The position numbers and the translations under genes are program-made. Source: Gaiella sp038230035 (GTDB lineage: Bacteria > Actinomycetota > Thermoleophilia > Gaiellales > Gaiellaceae). From it: a DNA stretch of 64,000 nt. Below, piece after piece: positions 1 through 8,173 of this stretch. Position 1 is the first letter of the stretch; every line of letters starts with the position of its first letter. The notes beneath the pieces are model-generated. The model was not told where the DNA came from. It saw only the letters and a list, made by a program, of their open reading frames with translations, and made no database searches. The stretch is taken from NCBI GenBank assembly GCA_038230035.1, contig JBBRNX010000003.1:62001-126000 (forward strand), written 5' to 3'.

Positions 1-1
1 A

Positions 2-348
2 ACATGTGAACGCGTGAACGTGATGTACGCGGGCACGTTGGTGGAGACCGGGACAGCCGAAGAGCTCTTTACGACCCCGCGTCACCCGTACACGCTGGGC
101 CTCTTGCAGAGCATCCCGCGGCTTGACACGGGCCGGAAGCAGAAGCTCCATCCCATCGCCGGCGCTCCACGGAACATGCTCAGCGCACCCAGCTCCTGTC
201 CGTTCGCACCACGCTGCCCCTACCGGCTCGAGCGCTGCACGACGGAGCTACCCCGTCTCGAGACCGCGAGGTCAGGCCGACGGCTCGCCTGCTTCAATCC
301 TGCACCGGCCGACGAATGGCGGCGAACACGCCTCGGAGGCTCGGCGGC

Positions 349-352
<4 letters not shown>
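2..352 (+). CDS. Dipeptide/oligopeptide ABC transporter ATP-binding protein, C-terminal part (DppD/OppD-like)
   Basis: This is the C-terminal end of a peptide-transporter ATPase, cut by the window edge; the frame is open from base 2. What remains reads TCERVNVMYAG..LVETG, the segment after the H-loop, followed by a TPRHPYTLGLL stretch and the oligopeptide-transporter C-terminal extension with its cysteines (CPFAPRCPYRLERC). The Walker and signature motifs lie outside the window. The stop overlaps the start of the next ATPase gene (ATGA), the usual dppD-dppF arrangement. In this family two ATPases energise one pair of membrane permeases for peptide, or sometimes nickel or sugar, uptake; the substrate cannot be told from here. 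Confidence 0.9.
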
Positions 353-1392
<1,040 letters not shown>

Positions 1393-1454
1393 GGCACACC
1401 GAAGGCACCTGCGGGTCGATCGGAAGGTGGCAATCCCTAGTTCGGGTTAACTCA

Positions 1455-1499
1455 CCACGCTAAAGCGGCTGTCCGAGAAGGCCGATACGGGAAGCGTGG
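1455..1499 (+). promoter_or_regulatory. Candidate leader hairpin enclosing the start codon of the LuxR-type gene
   Basis: CCACGCT at 1455-1461 is exactly complementary to AGCGTGG at 1493-1499, and the second arm contains the GTG start (1496-1498). Inside the loop CGGC (1466-1469) can pair with GCCG (1481-1484). The fold would bury the initiation codon. The AAAGC.GGC...GGGAAGC pattern loosely recalls part of bacterial c-di-GMP riboswitches, but the other conserved half is not seen, so this is only a candidate structured leader. Confidence 0.35.
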
Positions 1500-1831
1500 A
1501 CGCCGCTGAGCGCAAAGAGATCCTGAGCCGATACCGGGACCACAGTCGCCGGTTCGAAGCGGCTGCGGCGCGGCGCGGCAGCACACGAACCGGTGCTGTC
1601 ATCCCGTTCTCGGGACCCGTAGCCCGCGAGTTCGAGCAGGAACCGACGGCCCGAGAATGCGAAGTTCTTCAGCTTGTTGCCGACGGACTCGTGAACCGTG
1701 AGATCGGACAACGCTTGTTTCTGTCGGAGGAGACCGTCAAGTCCCACGTCCGACATCTTCTTGCAAAACTTCAGGCAAGAAGTAGAGCCCACGCCGTAGC
1801 GGTTGGCTTCCGGCGTGGGCTCATTGCCTAG
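1496..1831 (+). CDS. Small LuxR-type DNA-binding regulator
   Basis: 111-aa protein consisting of a basic helical N-terminus (DAAERKEILSRYRDHSRRFE) and a C-terminal LuxR/GerE helix-turn-helix at about residues 48-105 (TARECEVLQLVADGL, EIGQRLFLSEETVKSHV, HLLAKLQARSRAHAV). It has no receiver or ligand-binding domain, so it is a stand-alone HTH whose activity must be set by partner binding or abundance. The GTG start at 1496 is the only sensible one; it lacks an obvious Shine-Dalgarno and lies in a predicted hairpin arm. It precedes an HD-GYP gene on the same strand, so a link to c-di-GMP signalling is possible but not shown. Confidence 0.8.
   Translation: MDAAERKEILSRYRDHSRRFEAAAARRGSTRTGAVIPFSGPVAREFEQEPTARECEVLQLVADGLVNREIGQRLFLSEETVKSHVRHLLAKLQARSRAHAVAVGFRRGLIA
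1785..1822 (+). repeat. Perfect 12-bp inverted repeat at the 3' end of the LuxR-type gene
   Basis: GAGCCCACGCCG (1785-1796) and CGGCGTGGGCTC (1811-1822) are perfect reverse complements with a 14-nt loop. The hairpin lies wholly inside the last codons, ending 6 nt before the stop codon. No U-tract follows, so it could be an attenuator, an mRNA-protecting stem or a weak terminator. Confidence 0.55.
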
Positions 1832-2061
1832 CTGAGGCATGTCCTCCCCGTCTGCCCTCCCTACCGGAGACCCCCCAAAAGAGGGATGCCCGGAGGCAAC
1901 GCAGAACTCAGGATGCGACGGCCTCTACCAGTCTTTAACGCCACCCACAATCGTGACACGGGCGACGACGCGAAGGAACTTCCGCATCTCGAACTCCTAG
2001 GTTGGGTACTGACGGCAATGGGATCGTATACCCCGTTTGGGGGAGGACGCAAGGGAGAAAC

Positions 2062-3459
2062 GTGAGGACAGCAGACGCCAAGATCCGCTGGTACGTCGGA
2101 GGGCTCGCGCTAGCCGCCCTCGCATTTGCGGCATCTCTCGTCTACTTCGGGTTCCGCGCCGGCAGCATTTGGATCGTCATTGGGCTCGCCGCAACCAACG
2201 CAGTTGCCGAACGTGGCGGCGTTCATATCGGCCGCACTACCGAGTTGACGATCTGGATCCTTCCAGCACTCTTCGCAGCAGTTCTCTTCGGGCCGATGGC
2301 GGGCGGAATCGTTGGCGCCGCCTCGATGCTTGGCGACGCCGAGATCTACGTCCGGCGGAGTGAGCGGTCGCCGCGCCTCAAGTTCGTCGCCTACGCAAGT
2401 ACAAGATTCATTGTCGGTGCGGCTATGGGGTTGAGCGCTCACCTCGCAACTGCCCTCGTCCCATCGACAATCGGTGGCCTAGTCACCGCGACCCTTGTCG
2501 GAAGTGTCATCGGTGAGGTGCTCGACGTCCTTCTCACCGGCGTGATCGTCAAGATGCGTGGCCGGAACCTCGGAAGTTTCGCACGCTCGATGGCACCCGT
2601 TGTTCTGACTGCGGCTCCAACCTATGGCCCGATCGTGGCGGCCCTTGCCATCGCATACGTGTCAGTATCGCCTTGGACAGCACCGCTCTTCTTCATCCCA
2701 GCACTTGCGGCTCAACGCCTCTACCAGCTCTACCACGCACAACGCACCCTCGCGGATGACCTAGCTGAGGCAAACGACGCCCTAGCCCGCGCTAACCTCT
2801 CGTTCGCCGGTGGGTTGATCGCGACGCTAGATGCTCGAGATCGATACACCGCCGGCCACTCGGCGGCGGTCGCAATCTACTCGCGAGACATCGCCAAACG
2901 GATGGGGATGTCGGCTGAACTCCAGGAACAGGCATACCTTTGTGGTCTCGTGCACGACATCGGAAAGATCGGCCTCGCAGCAGGGCTTCTTGAGAAACCT
3001 GGCGCGCTTACCCTCGACGAACGGCGACAAATGCAGGAGCATTCAGCCATCGGCGAACGCATCCTGCGGCAGGTTGACAGCTACTCCGATATCGCAACGA
3101 TCGTCCGCCATCACCACGAACGGATGGACGGTGAGGGATACCCGGACGGACTTCAAGGGGAGTCGATCCCGCCACTCTCACGGATAATCGCGGTCGCGGA
3201 CGCGTACAACGCCATGACATCCGACCGGCCCTATCGCGACGCGATGCCCAGCCGGGTCGCGCGACTCCGGCTAGCACAAGCGGTCGAGAGTCAGTTCGAC
3301 ACTACGGTCGTGGCCGCGTTCGAAGCGATACTAGCGTCCGCCGACGAGAGCTACAGAGTAGGCCAGGACGTGAGCTTCCTGGTGTTCGCGACGGCGTCAG
3401 ATCAAACGGAGGTATCCGGTTCGTCCGCTTCTAGCGGCGACATGGCCGAAGTCGCCTGA
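2062..3459 (+). CDS. Membrane-anchored HD-GYP domain protein, probable c-di-GMP phosphodiesterase
   Basis: 465-aa protein. The first ~215 residues are hydrophobic with about six membrane helices, followed by a short helical linker and an HD-GYP domain. Catalytic motifs are intact: HDIGK with H298-D299, HHHE at 350-353 and GEGYP at 357-361. HD-GYP domains bind two or three metals and hydrolyse c-di-GMP to pGpG or GMP on the cytoplasmic side. I chose GTG 2062, which has GGGAG at 2053-2057 just upstream, over the further TTG at 2002. The 3' end overlaps the opposing frameshifted LuxR gene by 58 bp. The N-terminal sensory region matches no named input domain that I recognise. Confidence 0.88.
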   Translation: MRTADAKIRWYVGGLALAALAFAASLVYFGFRAGSIWIVIGLAATNAVAERGGVHIGRTTELTIWILPALFAAVLFGPMAGGIVGAASMLGDAEIYVRRSERSPRLKFVAYASTRFIVGAAMGLSAHLATALVPSTIGGLVTATLVGSVIGEVLDVLLTGVIVKMRGRNLGSFARSMAPVVLTAAPTYGPIVAALAIAYVSVSPWTAPLFFIPALAAQRLYQLYHAQRTLADDLAEANDALARANLSFAGGLIATLDARDRYTAGHSAAVAIYSRDIAKRMGMSAELQEQAYLCGLVHDIGKIGLAAGLLEKPGALTLDERRQMQEHSAIGERILRQVDSYSDIATIVRHHHERMDGEGYPDGLQGESIPPLSRIIAVADAYNAMTSDRPYRDAMPSRVARLRLAQAVESQFDTTVVAAFEAILASADESYRVGQDVSFLVFATASDQTEVSGSSASSGDMAEVA

Positions 3460-3770
3460 CGAAGCTGCTCACGAGCAGCATGCAGGGCAAGGGCTGTCCT
3501 CGACCGAATGTTCGTCTTGTCAAAGATATGGTGAGTGTGAACCTGACGGTAGCCTCGCTGATGAACAGCATCCTCGCCATCTGGCGTGTCGATAGCCCCT
3601 TGACACAAGAGGTCGAAGATCTCCTTCTCTCTCGGCGACAGCATCGACCGTAGGTCACGCCTGTTCGGAACCGGCACGCCGACCAACCGCGCTAACTCAT
3701 CGTCATTCCCTCGCTTGACAATAGACCACGCCCGATCGCGGGTTCGAATCGTCCGGAGCAGAACCGCCAT
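3402..3770 (-). pseudogene. LuxR-type regulator with two compensating frameshifts
   Basis: The frame opening at 3770 reads into a LuxR HTH (LSPREKEIFDLLCQG), leaves it for about 20 codons, then returns to it (HTHHIFDKTNIRSRTALAL). The missing middle, LSTRQMARMLFISEATVRF, is present in another frame. Removing one base from the CCCC run at 3596-3599 (plus strand) and adding one near 3539-3540 restores a continuous, normal HTH. As it stands the recognition region is scrambled although the frame stays open. The N-terminal ~40 residues match no domain I recognise and may be a truncated remnant. A decayed gene or an assembly error are both possible. Confidence 0.7.
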
Positions 3771-3835
3771 AAGTCCGGACAGGCACGGTATGCAGTCACA
3801 ACGAGATCGAACGCCTGCGTGGATTCTGCCACCGC

Positions 3836-4062
3836 GATGAGCGCTCCAACCGACGGGAGATCGACACCGAGGTCGTCAGGCAGACCCTCTGGCTCGAGCC
3901 TGCCGGACTCAACGTGGCCGTCGAAGAGGGCATCGTGACGCTGTCCGGCACCCTCGACAGCGAGGCCGACATCGAGCCTTTCTCCGCGAGTTCGTGAGAC
4001 ATGAGCCGGGGGTCGTCACCGTTCGCTCGGCCGTCTGTGCGCGCGACGATTCCCGCGTCTAG
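3836..4062 (+). pseudogene. Remnant of a BON domain, probably from a CBS-BON protein
   Basis: The plus strand encodes REIDTEVVRQTLWLEP, then NVAVEEGIVTLSGTLDSEADIE, which is the alpha-beta core of a BON domain. After codon GAG at 3974-3976 the frame is lost; one base later the sequence continues as FLREFVRHEPGVVTVRSAV and stops at 4060-4062. A single 1-nt deletion near 3977 therefore splits the domain. No start codon or CBS domains precede it: the frame closes at 3770-3772, where the opposing LuxR gene begins. It looks like the 3' stump of a larger gene removed by rearrangement. It is too short and broken to be listed as a protein-coding gene. Confidence 0.65.
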
Positions 4063-5552
4063 GAACCCGCCGCGAACCCGTCGCCGCGGCCGTCCGAGCC
4101 GGCAATCCAGGCGTCTCCGTGCCGCAAGATCACCTGTCCGACGCCGAAGCCATGCGGGCTCTCGGCACGACGCACATCGTGGCCGAGCACCCTCAAGGCG
4201 CCCTCCTCGCTCAAGAGCCCCGGCTCAAGCTGGACGACACCGCCTTCCTCGACCCGCCAGCGAGGCGCATCGAGCGCGGCCTGCGGATCGAGACCGTCGT
4301 CGACCAAGTGCGAGACAACCTGGAAATGCCCTTGCGGCTGCATCGGGCCGCCCATGACGCCGAACGGCCCAAGCAACTGCCCCTCCGCGAGGAGCATTCC
4401 GGGAATGATCGTGTGGAACGGCCGCCGCGCAGGCGCGAGCCGATTCGGATGCCCCTCTGTCTCGACGAACCCACCTGCCCGGTTCTGGAGCGTGACGCCC
4501 GTCGCCGGTGCGACGATCCCCGAGCCGAACGACCCGTAGACGCTCTGGATCAGCGAGATCGCCGTGCCCTCGGCGTCGACCGCGCAGAGATACGTCGTCC
4601 CGCCCTTCGGCAACGTTGACGGAATCGGCACGCTCGCCCGGTCGGATCGGATGAGGGCGCGGCGCGCCGCAAGGTGAGCAGGGTCGAGGAGGACGGCCGG
4701 CAGCGGCACGTCTCCGACGTATGCGTACGCGTCCGCAAGGGCAAGTTTCATCGCCTCGATCTGCGAGTGGAGGCCCGGTCCGAGCCCCTCGTAGAGCCCG
4801 AGCGCGATCAGGGCGGCCGCGCCCTGGCCGTTCGGCGGCAGCTCGCAGACCTCGACGCCTCGATACGCGTGGCGGAGCGGCTCGACCCATTCGCTGCGAT
4901 GCGCTGCGAGGTCTTCCTCGGAGAGCCAGCAGGCGGAGGCAATCGACTCGGCGATCCATCCGGTGTAAAACGCGTCAGGCCCACCGACTGCAACCGCGCG
5001 CAACGTCGTTGCAAGATCGGGGAGGCAGTAGCGCACGCCGACGCCCGGAGCCGGCCACGACGGGTTCTCGGCCTGCGCCCACTTGTCCGCGATGCGGGCG
5101 CTACACGCGGGGCCTCGCTCCGCGAGATCCGCGGCCGGCTCTAGGGCCGCGTCGAGGCCGAGTCGGCCGAACCGCTCCGCGAGATCGGCCCACGCCCGCA
5201 CCGCACCGGGGACCGTGACCGAGCGTGGCCCTGTCTCATCGACCCGCAGCTCGTCGATCACCGCCGGTGAGCGTCCCGACCCGTTCAGCCCGTAGAGCAC
5301 GCCATCCCGCCACACGATCGCGAACGCATCACCGCCAGGCCCATTGTCCGTCGGCTCGGCAACCGTGAGCACAGCCGCAGCGGCGAGCGCCGCGTCAACC
5401 GCATTGCCACCTCGCGCGAATGCGTGTAGGCCCGCCTGAGTCGCGAGCGAGTTGCTCGTCGCGACCATCGCCTCGCCCGCAACGGCAGGCATTCGCCGCC
5501 ATCCGCTCGTGGCGGCGACCCCTGGTCGAAAGAGCCTGTCGACGTGCGACAC
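4059..5552 (-). CDS. ggt: Gamma-glutamyltransferase
   Basis: 497-aa Ntn-hydrolase of the gamma-glutamyltranspeptidase family, which cleaves or transfers the gamma-glutamyl group of glutathione-like compounds. Visible motifs are NSLATQAGLHAFARGGNAVDAA, GPGGDAF, the autocleavage site GGTTYLCAVDAEG with the predicted nucleophile Thr at about 320, and GVMGGPMQPQGH near the C-terminus. There is no signal peptide, unlike periplasmic family members, so a cytosolic role is likely. Start GTG 5552 is preferred: longer frames run into the divergent cupin gene and lose family similarity. The 3' end touches the BON remnant. Confidence 0.88.
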   Translation of the reverse strand: MSHVDRLFRPGVAATSGWRRMPAVAGEAMVATSNSLATQAGLHAFARGGNAVDAALAAAAVLTVAEPTDNGPGGDAFAIVWRDGVLYGLNGSGRSPAVIDELRVDETGPRSVTVPGAVRAWADLAERFGRLGLDAALEPAADLAERGPACSARIADKWAQAENPSWPAPGVGVRYCLPDLATTLRAVAVGGPDAFYTGWIAESIASACWLSEEDLAAHRSEWVEPLRHAYRGVEVCELPPNGQGAAALIALGLYEGLGPGLHSQIEAMKLALADAYAYVGDVPLPAVLLDPAHLAARRALIRSDRASVPIPSTLPKGGTTYLCAVDAEGTAISLIQSVYGSFGSGIVAPATGVTLQNRAGGFVETEGHPNRLAPARRPFHTIIPGMLLAEGQLLGPFGVMGGPMQPQGHFQVVSHLVDDGLDPQAALDAPRWRVEEGGVVQLEPGLLSEEGALRVLGHDVRRAESPHGFGVGQVILRHGDAWIAGSDGRGDGFAAGS

Positions 5553-5570
5553 GGCTCGAGCATCGCACGG

Positions 5571-5576
5571 TACGGT
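5571..5576 (+). promoter_or_regulatory. Putative -10 element TACGGT of a leaderless promoter
   Basis: TACGGT lies 6 nt upstream of the GTG start at 5583 in a 30-bp divergent gap. The same arrangement recurs at ten other starts in this window. No -35 is evident and no ribosome-binding site fits between. Confidence 0.45.
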
Positions 5577-5582
5577 TCGTCT

Positions 5583-5903
5583 GTGCATCCGTTCGATGTC
5601 GACGCGACCCACAAGAAGCTGGCCGAGCAGGGCGGCGGCTACGAGGTCGTACACACCTCGCCGGGTCTCGAGATCGGCGTCTACGTGCTCGTCGCACCGG
5701 AGCCGGACCGCCAACAGCCGCACGAGGAGGACGAGATCTACATCGTCCTCGAAGGCACAGGTGTTCTCGAGGTCGAAGGCGTGCAAACGCCGTTGGAGGA
5801 AGGCGGCGCGCTCTTCGTGCCCGCAGGCGCAGACCACCGCTTCACCGCGTACGAGCAGCTTGCGCTTCTGGTGATCTTCAACGGCCCACACTCCGGCGCC
5901 TGA
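5583..5903 (+). CDS. Small cupin-domain protein
   Basis: 106-aa single cupin barrel. The metal-binding pattern is visible as QQPHEEDEIYIVLEG (motif 1) and FVPAGADHRF (motif 2). Such small cupins can be isomerases, dioxygenase-like enzymes or simple ligand-binding proteins; nothing here separates them. I chose GTG 5583 (MHPFDVDATHKKLAEQ) because a candidate -10 sits 6 nt upstream and the protein then begins just before the conserved fold; GTG 5544 would overlap the divergent ggt start. An FAD amine oxidase gene follows after 29 bp on the same strand but has its own candidate promoter. Confidence 0.78.
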   Translation: MHPFDVDATHKKLAEQGGGYEVVHTSPGLEIGVYVLVAPEPDRQQPHEEDEIYIVLEGTGVLEVEGVQTPLEEGGALFVPAGADHRFTAYEQLALLVIFNGPHSGA

Positions 5904-5920
5904 CCCCTCGTAGCGACCGT

Positions 5921-5926
5921 TAGTCT
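5921..5926 (+). promoter_or_regulatory. Putative -10 element TAGTCT of a leaderless promoter
   Basis: TAGTCT ends 6 nt before the GTG start at 5933, the spacing expected when transcription begins at the start codon itself. Confidence 0.5.
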
Positions 5927-5932
5927 CGCGCG

Positions 5933-7003
5933 GTGACGCTGCACGCTGATGTTGTAGTCGTGGGCGGCGGGGTTACGGGTGTAGCGGCGCTGCGGGCTCT
6001 TGCGCGCGCCGGACTTGACGCCGTGCTCCTTGAGCAGTTCGTGCTCGGGCACAGCCGCGGCTCGAGCCACGGGGCGTCACGTATCTTCCGGCTCGCGTAC
6101 CCGGAGCAGCGCTACGTCCGGCTCGCACAGCAGGCGCAGTGGGAATGGCGGAAGCTCGAAGCCGAAAGCGGCGAGAAGCTGATCTCGCACACCGGCTCGC
6201 TCGACATCGGAGAGACCGCGCTCGACGTCGCCGCGGCCCTCCACGCGTGCGCTGTGCCATACGAAGTCCTCGACGGCCGGGCGGCGGCCTCACGCTGGCC
6301 GATCTCGTTCGACGCGGCCGAGCCCGCGCTCTTCCAGCCGGACGGTGGCACGCTCCGCGCAGATCGTGCGATCGCAGCACTCCTCGACGGTGCACGGGTA
6401 GCGGGCGGCAAGATCGTCGACCAGACGCCCGTCACCGGCCTGCGCGAGCAAGCCGACAACGTCATCGTGGAGACGTCGTCCGGGGAGCTCATCGCCCGTG
6501 CCGCGGTCGTGGCCGCCGGCGCCTGGAGCCGAGAGCTGCTCGGGCAGGTCGGCATCGACCTCGCGACAACGCCAACCCGCGAAACGGTCTCGTACTTCGA
6601 CCACGACCAAAGCGACGAGCTGCCGACCGTGATCGACTACGCGTTGATCCCGCCGAGCCACGACCATAGAGACGGCCGAGCCTCCTATGCGCTCCATGCG
6701 CCGGGTGTAGGCCTCAAAGCAGGGCTCCACCGCGGTGGGCGGCCAACCGACCCTGACGAGCCGGGCGAAGTGGACGACCGGCTCGTCGCGTGGACGACCG
6801 AATGGGTTTCGCGGCGCTTCCCAAGCGCCAAGGCGTATCCCCTCGACAACGAGACGTGCATCTACACGAACACGGTCGACCAGGACTTCGTGCTCGAGCG
6901 CCACCGGCGGGTCGTCGTCGCATCCGCATGCAGCGGGCACGGGTTCAAGTTCGCGCCGGCACTCGCCACGACGATCGCCGGCCTCGTTGCCGAAATCGCG
7001 TAG
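5933..7003 (+). CDS. FAD-dependent amine oxidase of the monomeric sarcosine oxidase / N-methyltryptophan oxidase family
   Basis: 356-aa flavoprotein that should oxidise a secondary amine such as an N-methyl amino acid to imine plus H2O2. The Rossmann glycines GGGVTG are at 11-16, and the family motif GSSHGASRIFR at 43-53 matches the flavin-contacting segment of monomeric sarcosine oxidase. Near the C-terminus, CIYTNT (Cys309) aligns with the cysteine that binds FAD covalently in the family, and SGHGFKFAP completes the pocket. The GTG 5933 start follows a -10-like hexamer directly. The actual substrate (sarcosine, N-methyltryptophan, pipecolate or other) cannot be assigned from sequence. Confidence 0.85.
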   Translation: MTLHADVVVVGGGVTGVAALRALARAGLDAVLLEQFVLGHSRGSSHGASRIFRLAYPEQRYVRLAQQAQWEWRKLEAESGEKLISHTGSLDIGETALDVAAALHACAVPYEVLDGRAAASRWPISFDAAEPALFQPDGGTLRADRAIAALLDGARVAGGKIVDQTPVTGLREQADNVIVETSSGELIARAAVVAAGAWSRELLGQVGIDLATTPTRETVSYFDHDQSDELPTVIDYALIPPSHDHRDGRASYALHAPGVGLKAGLHRGGRPTDPDEPGEVDDRLVAWTTEWVSRRFPSAKAYPLDNETCIYTNTVDQDFVLERHRRVVVASACSGHGFKFAPALATTIAGLVAEIA

Positions 7004-7016
7004 GCACACTCCTTCT

Positions 7017-7763
7017 ATGCCGCCGAAGCAACGAACGAACCGCGTCGAGACGCCCGAAGCAACGCATCGACCAAGTACCCGCCTGATCGTGATGCTGATA
7101 GGAGCCGCGGTCGTCGTGGCCGCGGGGGCGATCGCCCTCAGCCTGACTCTCGGCGGCGACCACAAGACGGCGGCGACACCGACGATCACACCGGGCGGCC
7201 TGAGTCTCGTCCACGGGATCCCGCAGACCGGGCTCGAACTCGGAAACCCGAAGGCGAAAGTGACCCTGACCGAGTACATCGACACTTCGTGCCCGATCTG
7301 CAGGGACTACGTCCTGACGACATTCCCGGCGATCGTCAAGAAGTACGTCCAGACGGGCAAGGTGAAGATCGACGCGCAGCCGCTTGGCATCATCGGCCCC
7401 TCGTCGGAGCGGGGACGCCGGCTTTTCCTCGCGGCCGCAATCCAGAACAAGGCGTGGGACTACGCCGAGGTCGTCTACCACAACAAGGGCGACGAGACGA
7501 CAGCCTGGCTTACCGACGCCGTCGCGCGAGCGCTTGCCAAACAGGTCCCCGGTCTGAACGTCGACCAGTTGTTCGCAGACAGCGACGGGGCCGGCATTTC
7601 CGTGCAAGCGGCAGCGATCGACGCCCAGGCGCAAACCGACGGCGTCAGCGGAACGCCGACGTTCGTCCTGACGACAGGTGATGGCAAGCGTCACCTGCTG
7701 GGAGCCGGCGATCCAGGCTTCGCGGCGTTCGCAGGCGTGCTCGACCGCGCGCTGAACGCGTGA
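7017..7763 (+). CDS. Membrane-anchored DsbA-like thiol oxidoreductase
   Basis: 248-aa protein with a basic cytoplasmic tail, one membrane anchor (about residues 22-45) and an extracytoplasmic thioredoxin-fold domain. The active-site CPIC is at 92-95 and the cis-proline loop SGTPTF at about 211-216. DsbA-type proteins introduce disulfides into exported proteins and are re-oxidised by a membrane partner. The next gene, overlapping by 4 bp, is a VKOR, the actinobacterial replacement for DsbB, so the two form a self-contained disulfide-formation pair. ATG 7017 follows the stop of the oxidase gene by 13 bp. Confidence 0.9.
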   Translation: MPPKQRTNRVETPEATHRPSTRLIVMLIGAAVVVAAGAIALSLTLGGDHKTAATPTITPGGLSLVHGIPQTGLELGNPKAKVTLTEYIDTSCPICRDYVLTTFPAIVKKYVQTGKVKIDAQPLGIIGPSSERGRRLFLAAAIQNKAWDYAEVVYHNKGDETTAWLTDAVARALAKQVPGLNVDQLFADSDGAGISVQAAAIDAQAQTDGVSGTPTFVLTTGDGKRHLLGAGDPGFAAFAGVLDRALNA

Positions 7764-8173
7764 GCGACCGGACACTCCGGCTCGCCATTGCTCCCGTGGC
7801 CGTCGCCGGTGTCGCCGTGGCGGCGTACCTGACGTGGGTGCACTACCACCCAGGAGCACTCGTCTGTACCGCCGGTGGTGGCTGCGAGACCGTTCAGCGC
7901 TCGCACTATGCCGTGCTGCTCGGCGTCCCTATCGCCCTTTACGGACTCGTCACCTGGGTGGCTGTCGTGGTACTCGTCGTCTTGGACTCCGATCTCGCAC
8001 GGGCCGTCGTGGCAGCGATCGCGGTAGCGGCGCTCGGCTTCGGTGCCTACCTCGTGATCCTGCAGTGGACCGTCATCCACACCGTCTGCGTCTGGTGCGT
8101 GGTGAACGACGTGGTGCTCGTGCCGGCGCTTGCCGTACTCGCCGGCGTCAGGATCCTGCGGCCGCGCGACTAG
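7760..8173 (+). CDS. Vitamin K epoxide reductase (VKOR) family membrane protein
   Basis: 137-aa integral membrane protein with four predicted helices. The loop cysteines C36 and C42 (CTAGGGC) and the active-site pair CVWC at 110-113 are all present, as expected of a bacterial VKOR that takes electrons from a DsbA-like partner and passes them to menaquinone. The GTG start overlaps the stop of the DsbA-like gene (GTGA), so the pair is translationally coupled. The 3' end overlaps the opposing class II aldolase gene by 4 bp. Confidence 0.9.
   Translation: MSDRTLRLAIAPVAVAGVAVAAYLTWVHYHPGALVCTAGGGCETVQRSHYAVLLGVPIALYGLVTWVAVVVLVVLDSDLARAVVAAIAVAALGFGAYLVILQWTVIHTVCVWCVVNDVVLVPALAVLAGVRILRPRD

Noticed and set aside
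1464..1500. tRNA-like words (GTCCGAG...GGCC) near the LuxR-type start
   Set aside because: No acceptor stem, anticodon arm or TTCGA arm can be formed around them; I found no tRNA or rRNA gene in the window.
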